DNA from: Blattamonas nauphoetae
Lineage: Eukaryota; Preaxostyla; Oxymonadida
Assembly (NCBI GenBank): GCA_033064195.1
Contig: JARBJD010000025.1
Location: 124,001 to 188,000 of the forward strand
DNA: 64,000 nt
Reading direction: 5' to 3'
Program-made: the position numbers and the translations under genes
Notes under the pieces: generated by a model
The model's database searches: none
What the model saw: only the letters and a program-made list of their open reading frames with translations
Told to the model about the DNA's origin: nothing
In this document: positions 43,208 to 55,868 of the stretch, piece by piece
Layout of the letters: every line of letters starts with the position of its first letter
Position numbering within the stretch: the first letter of the stretch is position 1

Positions 43208-46200
43208 GTACTATCAATCAGACCCAGGCAAACGAGGGAGAGTCGCTTCTCGGTCCACCACCGCCACAGATATCTTCGAAATTTCTGTTCAATATGAGAA
43301 TACTGTTTTCATTAACCATATCGATTTCGTTGGATCAGCAAATGGAGTGTCTCATCGTGTTCTGACAGGGAAATCAGAAATGACTCTTGAACTCCTCAAC
43401 TGCTCTTTCACACACTTCACAAAGCTTCCTGGACTGTCTGAAGACGAAGACGGTGGCGTTCTCTACTTCCACAAGAAGGTTCACCTCACTCTCATTCGCT
43501 GTTCATTCTCTTCCATCTCCTCCAACGGACGAGGTGGAGTGATCTTTGCACAAGATCTATATTCTTTCAACGTCACTGACTCTTCATTCGACATCTGCTC
43601 GTCAGGAGGGAATGGTGGGTGTCTGCACATCGCTTATCCAGACACTTCAAGTGGAGCGGCGTTTGTCTTCCAAGCCACTTTCCAGGAATGTTCATGCGGC
43701 TCGGGAAAGAACGGGTCGTGGGCTCACTTCACAGAGATGCCAGCATCACCACAACTGGTTCCCGACAACTGGCCTATCACTGATAATTCCATGACACGAG
43801 ACAGCACAAATCACTTCACAGCGACCGTGACAACAAGTGGCGTTGAGTCAACTATCGATCTCATTGATTTTCTCTTCCCGCCACAGTTGGAAACTGTCTA
43901 TGTTTCTGGAAACGCAGAACCAACCGGCGCTGGATGCGGAGACAAGGACAATCCTTGCACGACAGTTGATTCTGGGTTCGTACGACTGGACACTTCAAAT
44001 CCCTGCTCCATCATCATTCAGAAAACAACCACGATTATCGGACCATTGGAGGTCGAGTGGAATCTCACGATTTCTCCACCAGGATCAGACTCGGTGGATG
44101 TGCAGGTTATTTCGGACCCAGAAAGAAATGTCCAACACGCTTTTCAATTCAGCAAGGGTGATTCGTCAATCAACCACCTTGATTTCCGCATGTTCGACGA
44201 AAACATCCTCAGTCAGGCTGTGTTCGGAATTTCGGGTACTGAAGTGTCTCTCTCGATCGAATCCTGCCAATTTCTCTCGCTCGTCACATACAATTTCATT
44301 TTTGAGCAAGCCAGCGGAAATCTCTCCATCACAAAATCAAACTTCACGGGCGTCACCAAAGATCCGCAATATGCTCCAGACCACGGAACTCTTGTCAGCG
44401 CCCAGCTGTCACAATCTGACTCACTCAAACTTGAAGCTCTTCGCGTCACATCAGCGAACCTCGTCAATACACAAGGTGGGTTTTATTTCGGCTTCGTCGT
44501 TCAATTCGAAAAACAAACCGACCCATCGTTCCTTTTCAAAGATATTACACTCATTGAACCCGAAGAATCCACTCTGGGCTCTCTCCACTTTCTTGTCATC
44601 GTCGGAAAATGTGGAAAAGAGCGCATGGTTGTGGGTGAAGGATCAGCAAGGAGCGGATGAAGTGGAGACATCGCTCTTGTACTATCTGGTTGGGACAGAT
44701 GGACCTGTCGGAGTGTCACAGGACGGGGAAAACACGGAAAATTGTGGATACTTTGATAACTTGTGCCAAACTCTCTATTATTCGGTTGAAGTGGCCTTCA
44801 ATACGACAGATCCATCAGTTGCGATTCAGGGAAGAGTTGACCTCGGATACATAACCAAATTAGGATCAAAATTGACAATCCAAGGACGAGATCAGAATGC
44901 TGCGGTGGACTTCTCGAATGTGAATTCGTTGTCTGTCTCTGGACAACCCGCTGTGATTACCATCAACACGCTCGAGATTGCACTCACACCTACATTTCAA
45001 GCTGAGATGGCCGTAATGCTCTCGAACAAAGCTTCTCTTGCACTAAACAATGTGAAATTCTCGATATCCGCTGCCGAACCGATCACCTTCTTCCATTCGG
45101 ACGATTCGTCACTGTCACTGATTGACGTCACCATGAACCCTCCGAATCCTCAGCTCGTCAATCAATTCCTCCTCTCATTGAAAGGACAACTCTCAATTGC
45201 GGGAAGCACTTTCAACAATATTCAAAGCCCTTCAACTCAACAAACCGCACCCTTCGCTCTTGTCGCACAGTCACAACCATCGTCGTTCTCGATTGGATCA
45301 ACAGCAGCTCGGACCACATTCTCCAATTTCCAAGGAGCGCAGATGGGAGGAGCACTGTTCTTCAGAATCGACCACGATCAATCGTCCGTCTCAATCATCA
45401 ACACCGCCTTCCAGAACTGCCAAGCGACGACAGCTGGAGGCGCTGTCTTCATTTTATATGTGGTGGAAGTGGATCCGTCTCAGCTGTTGGTGTCAGCGTC
45501 GTTTTCGAAGTGTTCTCTGACTGACACGACTGCGAATGGGCAGTGGATGTTCGTTGTGGCGCCGGCAATCGAAGGGTTTGTGACGAACGATCAATGGAAA
45601 GAAACACTAAAGAGCATGGACAGAAACAACCACATGCAGATGATTTGGTGTGAAGCCCCTTCGATGGACGCTCCAACGGAAAGCATCTCTCTTCTGGACC
45701 TCCTGATGCTTCCAGTGGATGCAGACGAGATCTTTGTGAACAATGGATCGTCTTTCACAGGAACAGAGTGTGGGAGCACACCAGCGACAGCGTGTCTGAC
45801 AATTGATCTGGCAGTCTCGCAGATGAAGACAGACGCGAGCGAGATTGTGATTGTGGGCGAAGGAAGACTTGGGAAGGGCATCGGAGTCTTTGGAGGATAT
45901 TTTGGACTTCGTGGAGAATCATCGTCGAAAACCCAGCTGAAAGTGAATGGAAAGGGATATGGACAGACGGATGGGATGATTGGAGGGATGGACTCGGCTG
46001 AACTCTCGATCTCGAACCTTCGTCTGACAGAGCTCGCATCGTCTGATGGATTGACGGGGTACTTGGTGTTCTTGTCAGACAGTTCGCTTTCGATGTCGAG
46101 TTGTTCTGTGGATGCGTCAGACTCTCTGGGTCTGGTTCATGGGACAGGAAGTTCGTCAGTTGCGATTGTGGAGGTCACGATGAAAGCAACACAATTCAGT

Positions 46201-46653
46201 TCGAATGTATTTCTGTTGGTTGATGAATCGAGTATATCTTTATCCGATTCGACATGGACAGATCTGCAAACATCAACAGGATCGCTGGTTGAGGTGAGGG
46301 GATGGCCGAAGATGAAGATTGAGATTTCGAACATGAAGCTCTCGAATTGTGTTTGTTCAGATGCAAACAAAGGTCTGTTGGAGATTGGGCTGTCGGGATC
46401 ATTGGAACAAGAAAAAATGCCGATTTTGATGAAAGGAAGCACGTTTGAAGCAACAGCACTGACATCACCGTTTGTGCACGTTTCTGGAAGCGGATTAAGA
46501 TTCGAGGTGATTGTGATCTCTTCAACTATAAAATGGACAACAGCGTCGTCATCACGAGCTGGAATGATGATTGAATGGACAGACAGACAGCCATTGGTTG
46601 TTCGACGAGGACTAAAAATGGAAAACTGTGCGCTGATTGTCAAGACAACTTAA
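43208..46653 (+). CDS. Giant beta-helix protein, part 4 (C-terminus)
   Basis: This resumes YYQSDPGKRGRVASRS and continues with strand repeats. Repeat openers are GAGCGDKDNPCTTVDSGFVR, ENCGYFDNLCQTLYYSVEVA and GTECGSTPATACLTIDLAV, spaced 250-330 residues apart. The frame changes once near 44615 (LHFLVIVGK to SAWLWVKDQQGADEVETSLL). The protein ends CALIVKTT, then TAA, without an obvious membrane anchor. The coherent repeats on both sides of each break argue for one very long gene that has lost its integrity, or whose breaks include assembly errors. Confidence 0.7.
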
Positions 46654-46849
46654 TTCGACTTCATACTCTCTTTTTAATATTACTTCCCTATTTTCTGTTT
46701 GGATATGGTTTATACAATAGTAATCATTCTTTTTGGAGATTTCAAACGTCTCTGGAGGGATTCTTTCTATCTGTCGTGTCATCAGAAACGTGGATTGGTT
46801 CTGATCTCTCTTGATTCGGCAGAATTCATCTTTTCATTTTCAACAGACA

Positions 46850-48548
46850 ATGACAGGTATATTCTCTCATTTGCCTGGACTTTCTGCATTCGTTGTTTCA
46901 TAAACTGACTTATATCTCCTGAATACATTCATTCTTCACGATCTCGTCATCTCCTTCCAACCTCTCTCACAATTTATCATCTATTTACTTTAGAACCATA
47001 TCAAAACCAACGTGTGTACCTAAAGAACGTTCCAGTTGCGGTCACCGAGAAGGAACTTGTTTCATTCCTGACAGAGAAGTTTGGCCAGAATTCGATTCTC
47101 CAGCTGCAAATGCTTGGCGGTGGGTCCACATCCGCAAAAAGCGAACGTCGTTTCATCAATTATATTATCGGGCTGAAGAATGCAGCAGATGGTCTGATAT
47201 TCACCACTTCTCAACATCCACCATCTTCCTCATCTCTAATCATCTTGTTGCCCTTTACTCTCTGTTTCTACCAGCTGAACTCCTGATCCAACAATCACCA
47301 ATCAACCTCAGTGGCGTTGAAATTGTTGTCAGTCCGTACAACCCATCGACATTCCAACCAAATCCAAATGGACCAGCAGGAACTGGCATTGGTGCCGGTG
47401 GGATCGCAGGATCGGACTTGACATCATCAGCCCATCATATTTTGTCGTCTCCTCGCAGTGTTGTGCTGAAAGGATCTGGCATGCAATATCTGGAAAATGA
47501 AGAAATCATCCGAACACTCCTCTCGCCATTTGGAAAGATCGTGAAAATGAACGTGAGTGGATCAACAGGCTCACAAAGAACAGCATTTGTGGAATTTGAA
47601 AAAGACGAAGAAGCAAGAAATTGCGAACGCGGGCTCAATGGAAAGAAAGTGTGCGCAACTGGGCTGTTCAAAGCGGGTGATGATCCAACCAAAGCTGGCG
47701 ACATCATCTGCGAGAAGAACAACACCCACACCACTCTTTACGTTCGTGGATTCCGTCCTGATGCAAAAGACAAGCTGAGAGAACTTTTCAATCATTACGG
47801 AAATGTGATTGAATGCCTTCCGCATTTTGACAATGGACGGACCTGGGCAAACGTTGTGATGGAAGATATGTCTCAGGCACAGCGAGCAATCAGCCAGATC
47901 CACATGCAATACATAGACGGGTACGGAAAAATGTTTGTGGAACTGTTCGTCCCAAAGAACCAACGAATGAAGAAACCAGCGCCACAAGGAGCATTCATGG
48001 GCATGCCTCAAATGCCGGCAATGAATCAGCCAGGGAACCCTCCCCAATACATGATGCCGCCGATGGGTCAATACCCGATGATGCCGTACGGACAGAATAT
48101 GATGGGTGGGTATCCAATGCAATACAACTACATGAATCCACAGATGGCTCAGCAGATGCCGCAGCAAGGCTATCCTCCCCAGCAGCAGGGAAGAGGCCAG
48201 ATGGGCCAGCAAAGATACCAGAACAGACAGCCCCGAAATAGTGCTCAGAATCAGCCACGACCTACCCCGAACCCTCAACCACAACAAACTCAAATCTCGT
48301 CGAGAAACTTCCCACCATTTGACAAAACGGAGCTCGCCAACAAATCCGAAGATGATCAGAAACAGACGATCGGAGAGTACATCTACCCGATTGTCCTCGA
48401 CATGTACAAATCCGACGATTATGCAGGCAAAATCACGGGCATCTTGATTGAGTTTCCACTTGATGTTTTGGTTCGGTTGGTTGGGACACCCGACCAGCTC
48501 CAAAAGAAGATCCATGAAGCTTACGGGGTGCTCAAGCAAACCGCTTAA
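46850..48548 (+). CDS. Poly(A)-binding protein, three RRMs plus MLLE
   Basis: Exons 46850-46856 (7 nt: ATG ACA G), 46994-47191 and 47275-48548, 492 residues. Introns are 137 and 83 nt, GT-AG. RRM-like domains start at VYLKNVPVAVTEKEL, SVVLKGSGMQYLENEE and TTLYVRGFRPDAKDKL. A Met/Pro/Gln/Tyr-rich linker follows (about residues 320-420), then a C-terminal MLLE (PABC) domain: IGEYIYPIVLDMYKSDDYAG, KITGILIEFPLDVLVRL. It binds mRNA poly(A) tails, and MLLE recruits PAM2 partners. Typical PABPs have four RRMs and about 630 residues, so this one is short by roughly one RRM. The stop is TAA. Confidence 0.9.
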
Positions 48549-48810
48549 CAATTCATCTCGTGTTGAGTCTATTCATGGGCACATTTCACTAGGTTTAGTC
48601 TGAAATACTTGTGTCCCGTTTTTGTGTCAATGAATCCTCTCATTCCTTGTTTGCTCCCAGGATAGTGAAGAATAGCGATTGGGAGACGTTTCTCGGAGTT
48701 TGAGTCTTTATCATGTGGATCGAATGTGGTGGAATGATCGGATCCTTTATTCTGTTTTGTATTAAGCCCCATTTTGCCTTAGCCTGATATATCTTGTCTT
48801 AATTCTATTC

Positions 48811-51800
48811 ATGAGTGATATCTCTGAGGAGACTGAACCCGCATCAGATATGGATTTAACACCCAAGTTTGCCAGAACCAACCGGTCACCTTGTCATCAG
48901 TTCTTTCAGAACACAGATCGGATTTCGTTCATTTTCGTGACGTTAACTGCTTCACCAATATCTTTTTTTGGATTCTCCATTTTTCAATTCTTATTCTTCC
49001 ACTCTATCCATTTCTCCTCAGTCTCAACGACACCGGCCCACATCAACGTCTTCGTAATTCTGACGTAAAAATGTACCAATCACCTGTTCTAGTTTATGAT
49101 CTCGTTCATGTGGACGCTCCAGAGCCCAATCGCTCTCTCCCATCATCAACGAAGATCTCATCAGAATCACCACTTTCTCGCCCATCCTATCGTTTTACTC
49201 TCGACGCAAATTTTGCCAATTTATCCCAAGACCGAGAGGAAGAGGAGAGGGAAACAGACTTTTGGCGAAACCCCAAATCGAACTCTTTCACACCACCACC
49301 GTCCGACACGCTAAACCCACTCAGCTCGAACTCGCCGTATTATAACCCATATTTGATGTATTCAACGCCTTATACGCAACTTCCGTCCCAACCATCGTAT
49401 CCATCAACCATAGATTCTCCTCGCTACAGCTCAAGTTCAGCTTCCAATGTGACAGACCCAACATCGCCACCTTCTGATTTGTTATCTCTTACTTCGTCTC
49501 TTAATTTCCCGCACATCACCAATAGACCATCTCCAGAGTCTTTAAAAGAAGACGCCATCACACAACCTGTCCATTCGTTCCACCGCTTCACTAAGACCTC
49601 TTCGACACCAAATATGACGCAACACGGTGTGTCAGAGCATCTGGCTCCCCAATCTACCCCTGCTTCAGTTCTTGAGCCACCTTCTCACGAAAAGACACCG
49701 GATCAACCGTCCCCTCATTTTACATCAACAATGTCGAATCTCTGGTCATTCAGCCCCAGGTCAACAGATCTTTATTCATCATCTTTAATTATGCCTGAAA
49801 CAGGCTTGATGTCAAACATGCCCGATTTTGCCGCAGCTGACTCACTCGGAGCTCACGCGATCCAGCCGCCCATTTCGAGTTTTCCAACTTTTGACATGTT
49901 TGACTTAGTCTCACAAACAACCACCGATTCCGAGACATCTAAGCTCACATCACACACGTTTTCGACGCACGACAACTCGCACAAGTCATCACCTCACCAA
50001 ACGATCCTATCTCTCTTTAAATCCCCCGGATCCTCCTCCTCCTGGGAAACACATCCTCTTTTGAATGAATTTCCGCCATCAGTGGCCTCAAGCTCTTCTC
50101 CGAGCCGACCTTCAACTAATTCCCCCGCTGCTCGCCAGACATATCTTCCTGTGAATTTTCCTTCAGATTCAGCACGGCATTCATTTCCCTCGTCGCCGGC
50201 TGGAAAGACATCATCATTTCCTGGTCCCCAATCAGAAACGCAGCACACACCTCGAACAGGTCGTCACGTCGGAATGGGAATTCCCGCACTCATGCTCGAC
50301 TCTATCTTTCCCCAAGCTAGTCCCAACAACTCTCAAACGGGTAGCACGTCGTTAGGTTCACACAAGACCACTCTACAACAAGATCCACCACATCAAAACA
50401 CACCTCAGCAGCAACACACTCCAAGTGCAGGAATCGATCTATCTCTTCTTCACAATTCGATTTCGGCGTCTGTGCAATCTCAGGTGCATCCAAAGACCAA
50501 ACAAACAACACAACCTCAACCGTCACAGATCACAGCCCCATCACAAAATTCTACGCAAAATAAGTTGACACCATCTTTGGACCTGGCGAATTTTCACACG
50601 TCTGCTCGGTCTCCTCATGGTCAACTAAATTCCAAGACATCACACACACATTCAAATCCCAATTTAGGTCCCTCAATTAACCTTATTCCGTCGCAGGCAC
50701 GACCGATCGCTGTTCAGCGGACGCCAGACCTGGCCGACCTGTCCAGCCCCTCCATACACTCGCAATCATCATCAACCACTAACTTCTCATACAACACTCA
50801 ACCATCGGCCACACCAACCACAACTGAAGTCACCCATCTTCAGGCATCTGAGTAGTCCCATCAAAATAGGTAAAACTGGGATCAATTGATGTCAGTGCCT
50901 AAATTTGGACTGAGATCAAATTTCAACTCTTTTCCTTTGAGATTTTCTCATTATCACTTCATTAATCATGTTCAATTCACTTCTTGTTTTCACATAATGC
51001 TCTTCAATATTTCAGACAGCTCTTATTTCCCAAAAACACGCACGATCACAATCACCAACACTTCTTTTTTCGATGTATTCCCTTCATTGACTTTAGTCAG
51101 TGAGAAAAAACCATCAAAGAAGACATAATAACGCATTATCGACTTGTTTTTATAATTATTGTTGTAGAACAAACTGAAACAGCAGCACCCAAAGTTTGCA
51201 TTTTCATGATCTATGAAGTGACCATTTTCCTTTTTACTTTTTTTTCCATTCAAATATCATATATAAGAAGACTTTTTTGAAATGAAAGAAACGAAATGGT
51301 ATTGTAGGTATTTAGTGGGATCAGATCCGACTGGGATCACTGGGATCAAATCAGAAGCCTGCCCATCTTCCTGTCACTGTCCCCTCCTCTTTCCCAACAT
51401 TCCCGCCTTCAGCGTCACGAGGCCCTGTTGGCTATATATCTTCAGATTCACTCCCACATTATTCAACTCATGCCTCGCTGAATACTTCTGTGCAATCGTC
51501 GGTTGTGTTCAAACGACCACAACAAGCTTCCAATATCGTGCCCGTCACGACGGCATTGCAGGTGTCTCATCCCCACAATTTATCACAAACAGCTCCTTCT
51601 CCAACGCTGAGAACGAAGCAATCAGCAGCAAACCAGACGACACTGTTTCGTCCACCACCACCTTCCCATCTTTTCTCGAATGGGACGAACAGCTCGTCGA
51701 AATCATCGCTTCAGAACTCCTCGCGCGTGATCCGCCCGCCGCCTTCCCAATCACCGTCCAATCGAAACGCTTTCTCAAATCAGCAACCCAACCTCTCGTC

Positions 51801-52194
51801 TGAAACTCCGCAGTCGACTTCACACGCTCAGGTTCCGCAGAATACACACTCCTCTGGTCTTCCATCCACGTTTGTGTCGTCAGCCAGTCTCTCGTCGTCA
51901 GTGAACAAGCCCAATCATCGAACTCGCTCCCAAAAACCGGAACATTCCACGTTGTTCCTTCGGACTGTTTTCGAAGACGATAATTCTTCGCCAGTCTCGA
52001 TTTTGGAGCAGCGAGCGGAGAAAGAACCAGAAATGCCACTCCCAACCGTCGAAAGAGGAGGAAGAAAGCGAAATGGGAACCGGAATCTCCAAATCGTCAT
52101 CATGGGAAATGCTCCTCGCCCGATCCAGCCGCCATCCGAAGTGGAAGCGACGGAAGAGACCAAACCGCCAGCCCAGCTGCCCAATGATGTCTAA
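48811..52194 (+). CDS. Ser/Pro/Thr-rich protein interrupted by a hAT MITE
   Basis: Exon 1 48811-48941 (MSDISEETEPASDMDLTPKF) splices over 80 nt to 49022. The frame runs to the MITE at 50841 and, after it, resumes at 51370 in the same frame (THL, then PVTVPSSFPTF) and ends at 52194 (PPAQLPNDV, TAA). Reading one copy of the 8 bp target repeat gives about 924 residues. As the DNA stands, a TAG 16 bp inside the MITE would end the product at ~654 residues. Composition is low-complexity Ser, Pro, Thr, Gln and Asn, with no recognised domain, so an intrinsically disordered regulator or scaffold is likely. An acidic/basic tail (VERGGRKRNGNRN) closes it. Confidence 0.7.
50841..51361. mobile_element. 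hAT MITE, 521 bp, target duplication CCCATCTT
   Basis: The ends read CAGGCATCTGA (left) and CAGGCTTCTGATTTGATCCC (right, other strand). The flanking repeat CCCATCTT is at 50833-50840 and 51362-51369. GATCCCA words are repeated near the right end. The right end matches both ends of the 1.9 kb element at 58.1 kb, so the two belong to one family. No coding capacity. Confidence 0.85.
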
Positions 52195-52821
52195 ACGCCG
52201 AGTTGAGAAGTTGAAGATCTGTCTTCTGTTTTTTCTCGATAGAAACGATCTGTCTTAGCATTATCATCTTTTTCATTCTGTTCCGATTCGCCAAATGCTC
52301 TCGTCTTTTGAATCTCTTCATTTCTGTCACTCCTCCTGTTCACAGCTGCATCTGATTCCGTTGACGGTCGTTCATCATTGATGTTTCTCTCCTCTCCCAT
52401 GTCACTTTTCGCGAGTATTCTTTTGTTCATGTCGCGTACACTGTCGTTCCTCTTCCTTTCATATCTCTCTCCATTCGTTCATCAGTCCGCTCAACCTTAC
52501 CGTATGCGCAATCAGTTGTACTCATCTTACTCTCTCTCTGTTCTGATCGGAGGAGGTATGGGGCCTCGATTGAGTCTTCTCATCTCGCTGTCGAAGTTCT
52601 CGCACATCTTTTTTACAGAAAAGTGGGTTCGATCTAATTCCTCCCAAAAGTAGAGATTTGATGATCCGTTTCCCAGATTGAACCGCTTCTGGGCCTGAAT
52701 TCAACTATCCACCATGGTAATGATGGTAAGATCTCGACGAAGAAGTTTGGTCCACAGCGTTTGTTCTTTTCTTTTTTGATGGCACAATTCAGGCTATGAA
52801 AAGCCGAAGTACTTTGAAGTG
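52195..52821. other. Intergenic region with a relic of the array family
   Basis: Bases 52645-52704, minus strand, encode SGPEAVQSGKRIIKSLL, clearly the conserved family stretch GPEVAQSGKRMMQALFS, with no gene around it. Just right of it, a frame reading GYEKPKYFEV leads in phase into the next gene after a TTTTTTGATGGCACAATTCAG acceptor-like site (52773-52792), so that gene may have one more 5' exon near 52720. Confidence 0.55.
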
Positions 52822-55800
52822 ATGGGTCGTGGATTCTACAGGATGTGGCGTCCAGTTGGAAGTGCTTCCCAAATCGGGAAAACCATCACTGATTTTTTCG
52901 CAGATCGAGTTAAACACAAACAGAACAAGAAAGAAGAGGAAGAAGAAGATCTGTTCTATGATCCCACCGCGGGGATTGAAAATGATGAATTGTTTCCACT
53001 TCTTACACAAACTTTATCGATTCTCTTGGATGCCAACATCACTGTTCTGTCAGCAATATTGTCACCAAAGACGAACTTGTCAGATGACAATGCTATAGAT
53101 CCATGGAACGCATTCGTCCCAGCACTGTCTATATGGGTTGTTGTTTGCATTCGTTTTCTTATTAACGATTCAGGGAATTGGCGTCTCTTGGGTGGCATGC
53201 CTTATGTTGTGGCTTGTTGTTGATGGATGTTTCTGTGTCTGGTGCTGTTTGCAGAGTTGCAGGGGTTGTGCTCGATGTTGCAACTGTTGCTGTCAATGCT
53301 GTCGCAATCGAAGACCGATCTGCACATTTGGATGCTATGACATGAACGGGCCGAAGAAGATGTGGATTCAATGTTCAAAGATCATCTGGACCATTTTAAC
53401 AGCGGGATCAATGTTTGATCTTCTTTTCTCTTGATATTGGCAGGTTCGGAGCTATTGTAACGATTGTTGCGGCCTCTACGATTCCGATCGTTGTTAGCAA
53501 GCTCTCTGGACTTTACGACAATATTACCGATTTTCCCCCTTCTGTCGCCTCTCGCGTGATGCCTCCCCTGGTGAACGCTCTCCCAACTGCCCTCGCCCAC
53601 CTTTCAACCATCGCGAGTGATGTGGACTCGGACACTCTTCCTCTGCTGAATGTGTGGGATCAATTGTTCCGTCTGAACCGACTGCTGCGAACGGATGAGT
53701 TTGCTATTCGTCTCGTTCATTGCCTCTCAAGTGTCTTTGACCTCCAGTCTCCATATGATTACCCCAGATCTTTGTATGAATTCTACGAGCTCCCGATCCT
53801 CAAAGAATACCAAAACTTCACTTTCACAGCGGATATCGTCCCATGTGATGCGTTCGAGGGCGAAGTCACTCTGACAAACATCCAAATGGATGACTCAATA
53901 CAAAGCACACTACACTCGCAATTTTATGACCTTGCTACTTTATCGTTGTCCATGAACGACGAAAAATATTCACAGGATCACCCAGAACAACTTCAGGATC
54001 GAATTGAAGACTTACGATTGCTGAACTCGTATCAAGGCTCTGCATCGCATGCCAGTGACATCACAAGTGCAAAATCGCTTCTATCGACATTTAAGGAGAA
54101 CATCTTCTCGCGTAAGTTCCTTGATGACATCATGGACACATTCAATCACAATTTCGAAATTGGAACGACGTACACTCGCACAGCTGAGTCCAACAAATGC
54201 TTCACCGACCTTGAAGACTTTAAGAACTCTGTTGCCTCTGCTGTGCCTGGCCCGGCTGCGTATGACTCAGCTGGGCCTGTCGTCAAGCGGGCACGGAATC
54301 TGGCGTAGATTCTGGCTTATAACACACAGTGGAGTCGTCGAGAATTGGCGAAGACTGTTAAACAGCAGATTGTTCCGCGAAATGATGGGAAAGCAGCAAC
54401 CTTCATGTTGATATCGGATGCCGAACTTGACCAGATCTCGATCCTCTCTGACCCATCCAATTTCATAAGTTTCACGTCCTCGAGCTGCAATTCATTGAGG
54501 GACAATATCGTGAACATCGCTCAACAGATTTATTTTGACTCTAGCGAGTCTGACTTGTCCCACTTTCAAAGAATCCTGGACAGACGCCTCCGCTTCGGCG
54601 ACAATTTCGGAACCGAAAATCGGACCAAAACAAAGCTGAACACGCTTTTGGGGAAGGTTGAAGATGCGGCCTCCTCATATGTGTGCTTGCTGAAGGATGA
54701 CAACTTCACGTCGCGACTTGTGACAGAAAACATGAAAAACGATGGAAAGCTGCGCCGATCACGTGGACGCACCCTCTTCTGGCTCCAACTGACCGTGATT
54801 CTTCTTTATGTGCTCACAATTGTGGTGAACTGGACGTGTCCCAACGACACGTGTTTGTGCTGCCAGAATCTGACCAATTTCATCTATCACATCCTCATCG
54901 GACAGTTCTTCCTGTCCTTCGCGTTTCAGACGATTGTCCTTCAGAACATCCAAGATGCCGTTTATTCGGACAAGGAGGGTGTGGGGTCGTTGCCTCTGCT
55001 GGAAGCGATCGACTTTCCAGAACAGCTTGTCCGAAACAGCATCATCTACGTTCTTCAGGGACCGACATACCGAAGCGAGGAGAAGGGACGAAAGGAAATG
55101 CCGAATCCACTTGGCGAGCTTCTGGATGAGGTGCTGTTGGGGGGAATTGCAACAAACGGGGTGGACGGAAGTTTGGAGAAGATGTTTAGGGACGAGAGGG
55201 GAATCGTGTCGCCCGCGTTCAAAGCAAAGCTAGCACCAATCGAACAAGAGTAGAACATCACCCTCGCCTCGTTCTTCTCCTCCGTGTGTGACGAAACCGA
55301 CCCCGAAAAGGGAGTCTTCACTTACAACTTCTTGGGACGAAGTGTGTACGAGATTGTGGATGTCACTGGACTGGACGCGGCGAATGTGTTGATGATGATC
55401 TTCTTCTCTTTCAGCTTGACGTCTGTTCTTCTCATCCCGCAAGCAGCGTGCACGAGTGTTGGTCAGACACACTGGCCTCGTTACAATCGAGCACGGGACG
55501 ATCCGGATTACGCGGAGAAATGGGACGAAGAAGACAAAGCAGAGGGGACAGTCCAGAACACGCCAAATGACGCCCAACTCCATCAAGGCCAGCCTGGCCA
55601 ACACGGAAATGGGGATTGGAGTGGGCAGCCTCAGCAGTCACAAGAGATGGGAGAAGCTGACAAGGAACACGTTGGGGATGACGAGATCCCAGTCGCACCG
55701 ACGGAAGAAGAAGACGAAGAGGGGGATGGCGCTCGTCTGGTGAAGAGACGAGCAACCAACCAGAACACGAGCTGTGATGTACCGCCAACAGTGGAGGTTA

Positions 55801-55868
55801 CACCACGAAATCATCCAGAAATGAAGATATCTCCACCGAACATTGCACTAGAAAAGAAACTAGATTGA
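52822..55868 (+). CDS. Prominin-like five-pass membrane protein with two in-frame TAGs
   Basis: Exons about 52822-53142, 53174-53412 and 53444-55868 (two 31 nt introns; the first boundary could move by 3 or 6 nt). Membrane spans: GVSWVACLMLWLVVDGCF, then a Cys cluster (CARCCNCCCQCC), a second span IVTIVAASTIPIVV, a ~400-residue loop, spans LFWLQLTVILLYVLTIVV and LIGQFFLSFAFQTIVL, a second loop, and a last span NVLMMIFFSFSLTSVLL before an acidic tail. Five spans, two large loops and a Cys-rich first turn resemble prominins, which shape membrane protrusions; this is a topology argument only. The long frame holds TAG at 54306 and 55251 (NLA-TAG-ILAY and EQE-TAG-NITL) and is otherwise unbroken. 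The final stop is TGA. Confidence 0.65.

Noticed and set aside
43837-44600. Second long frame overlapping the beta-helix coding region
   Set aside because: The overlapping part lacks strand repeats; only its stretch after about 44615 is coding, in continuation of part 4.
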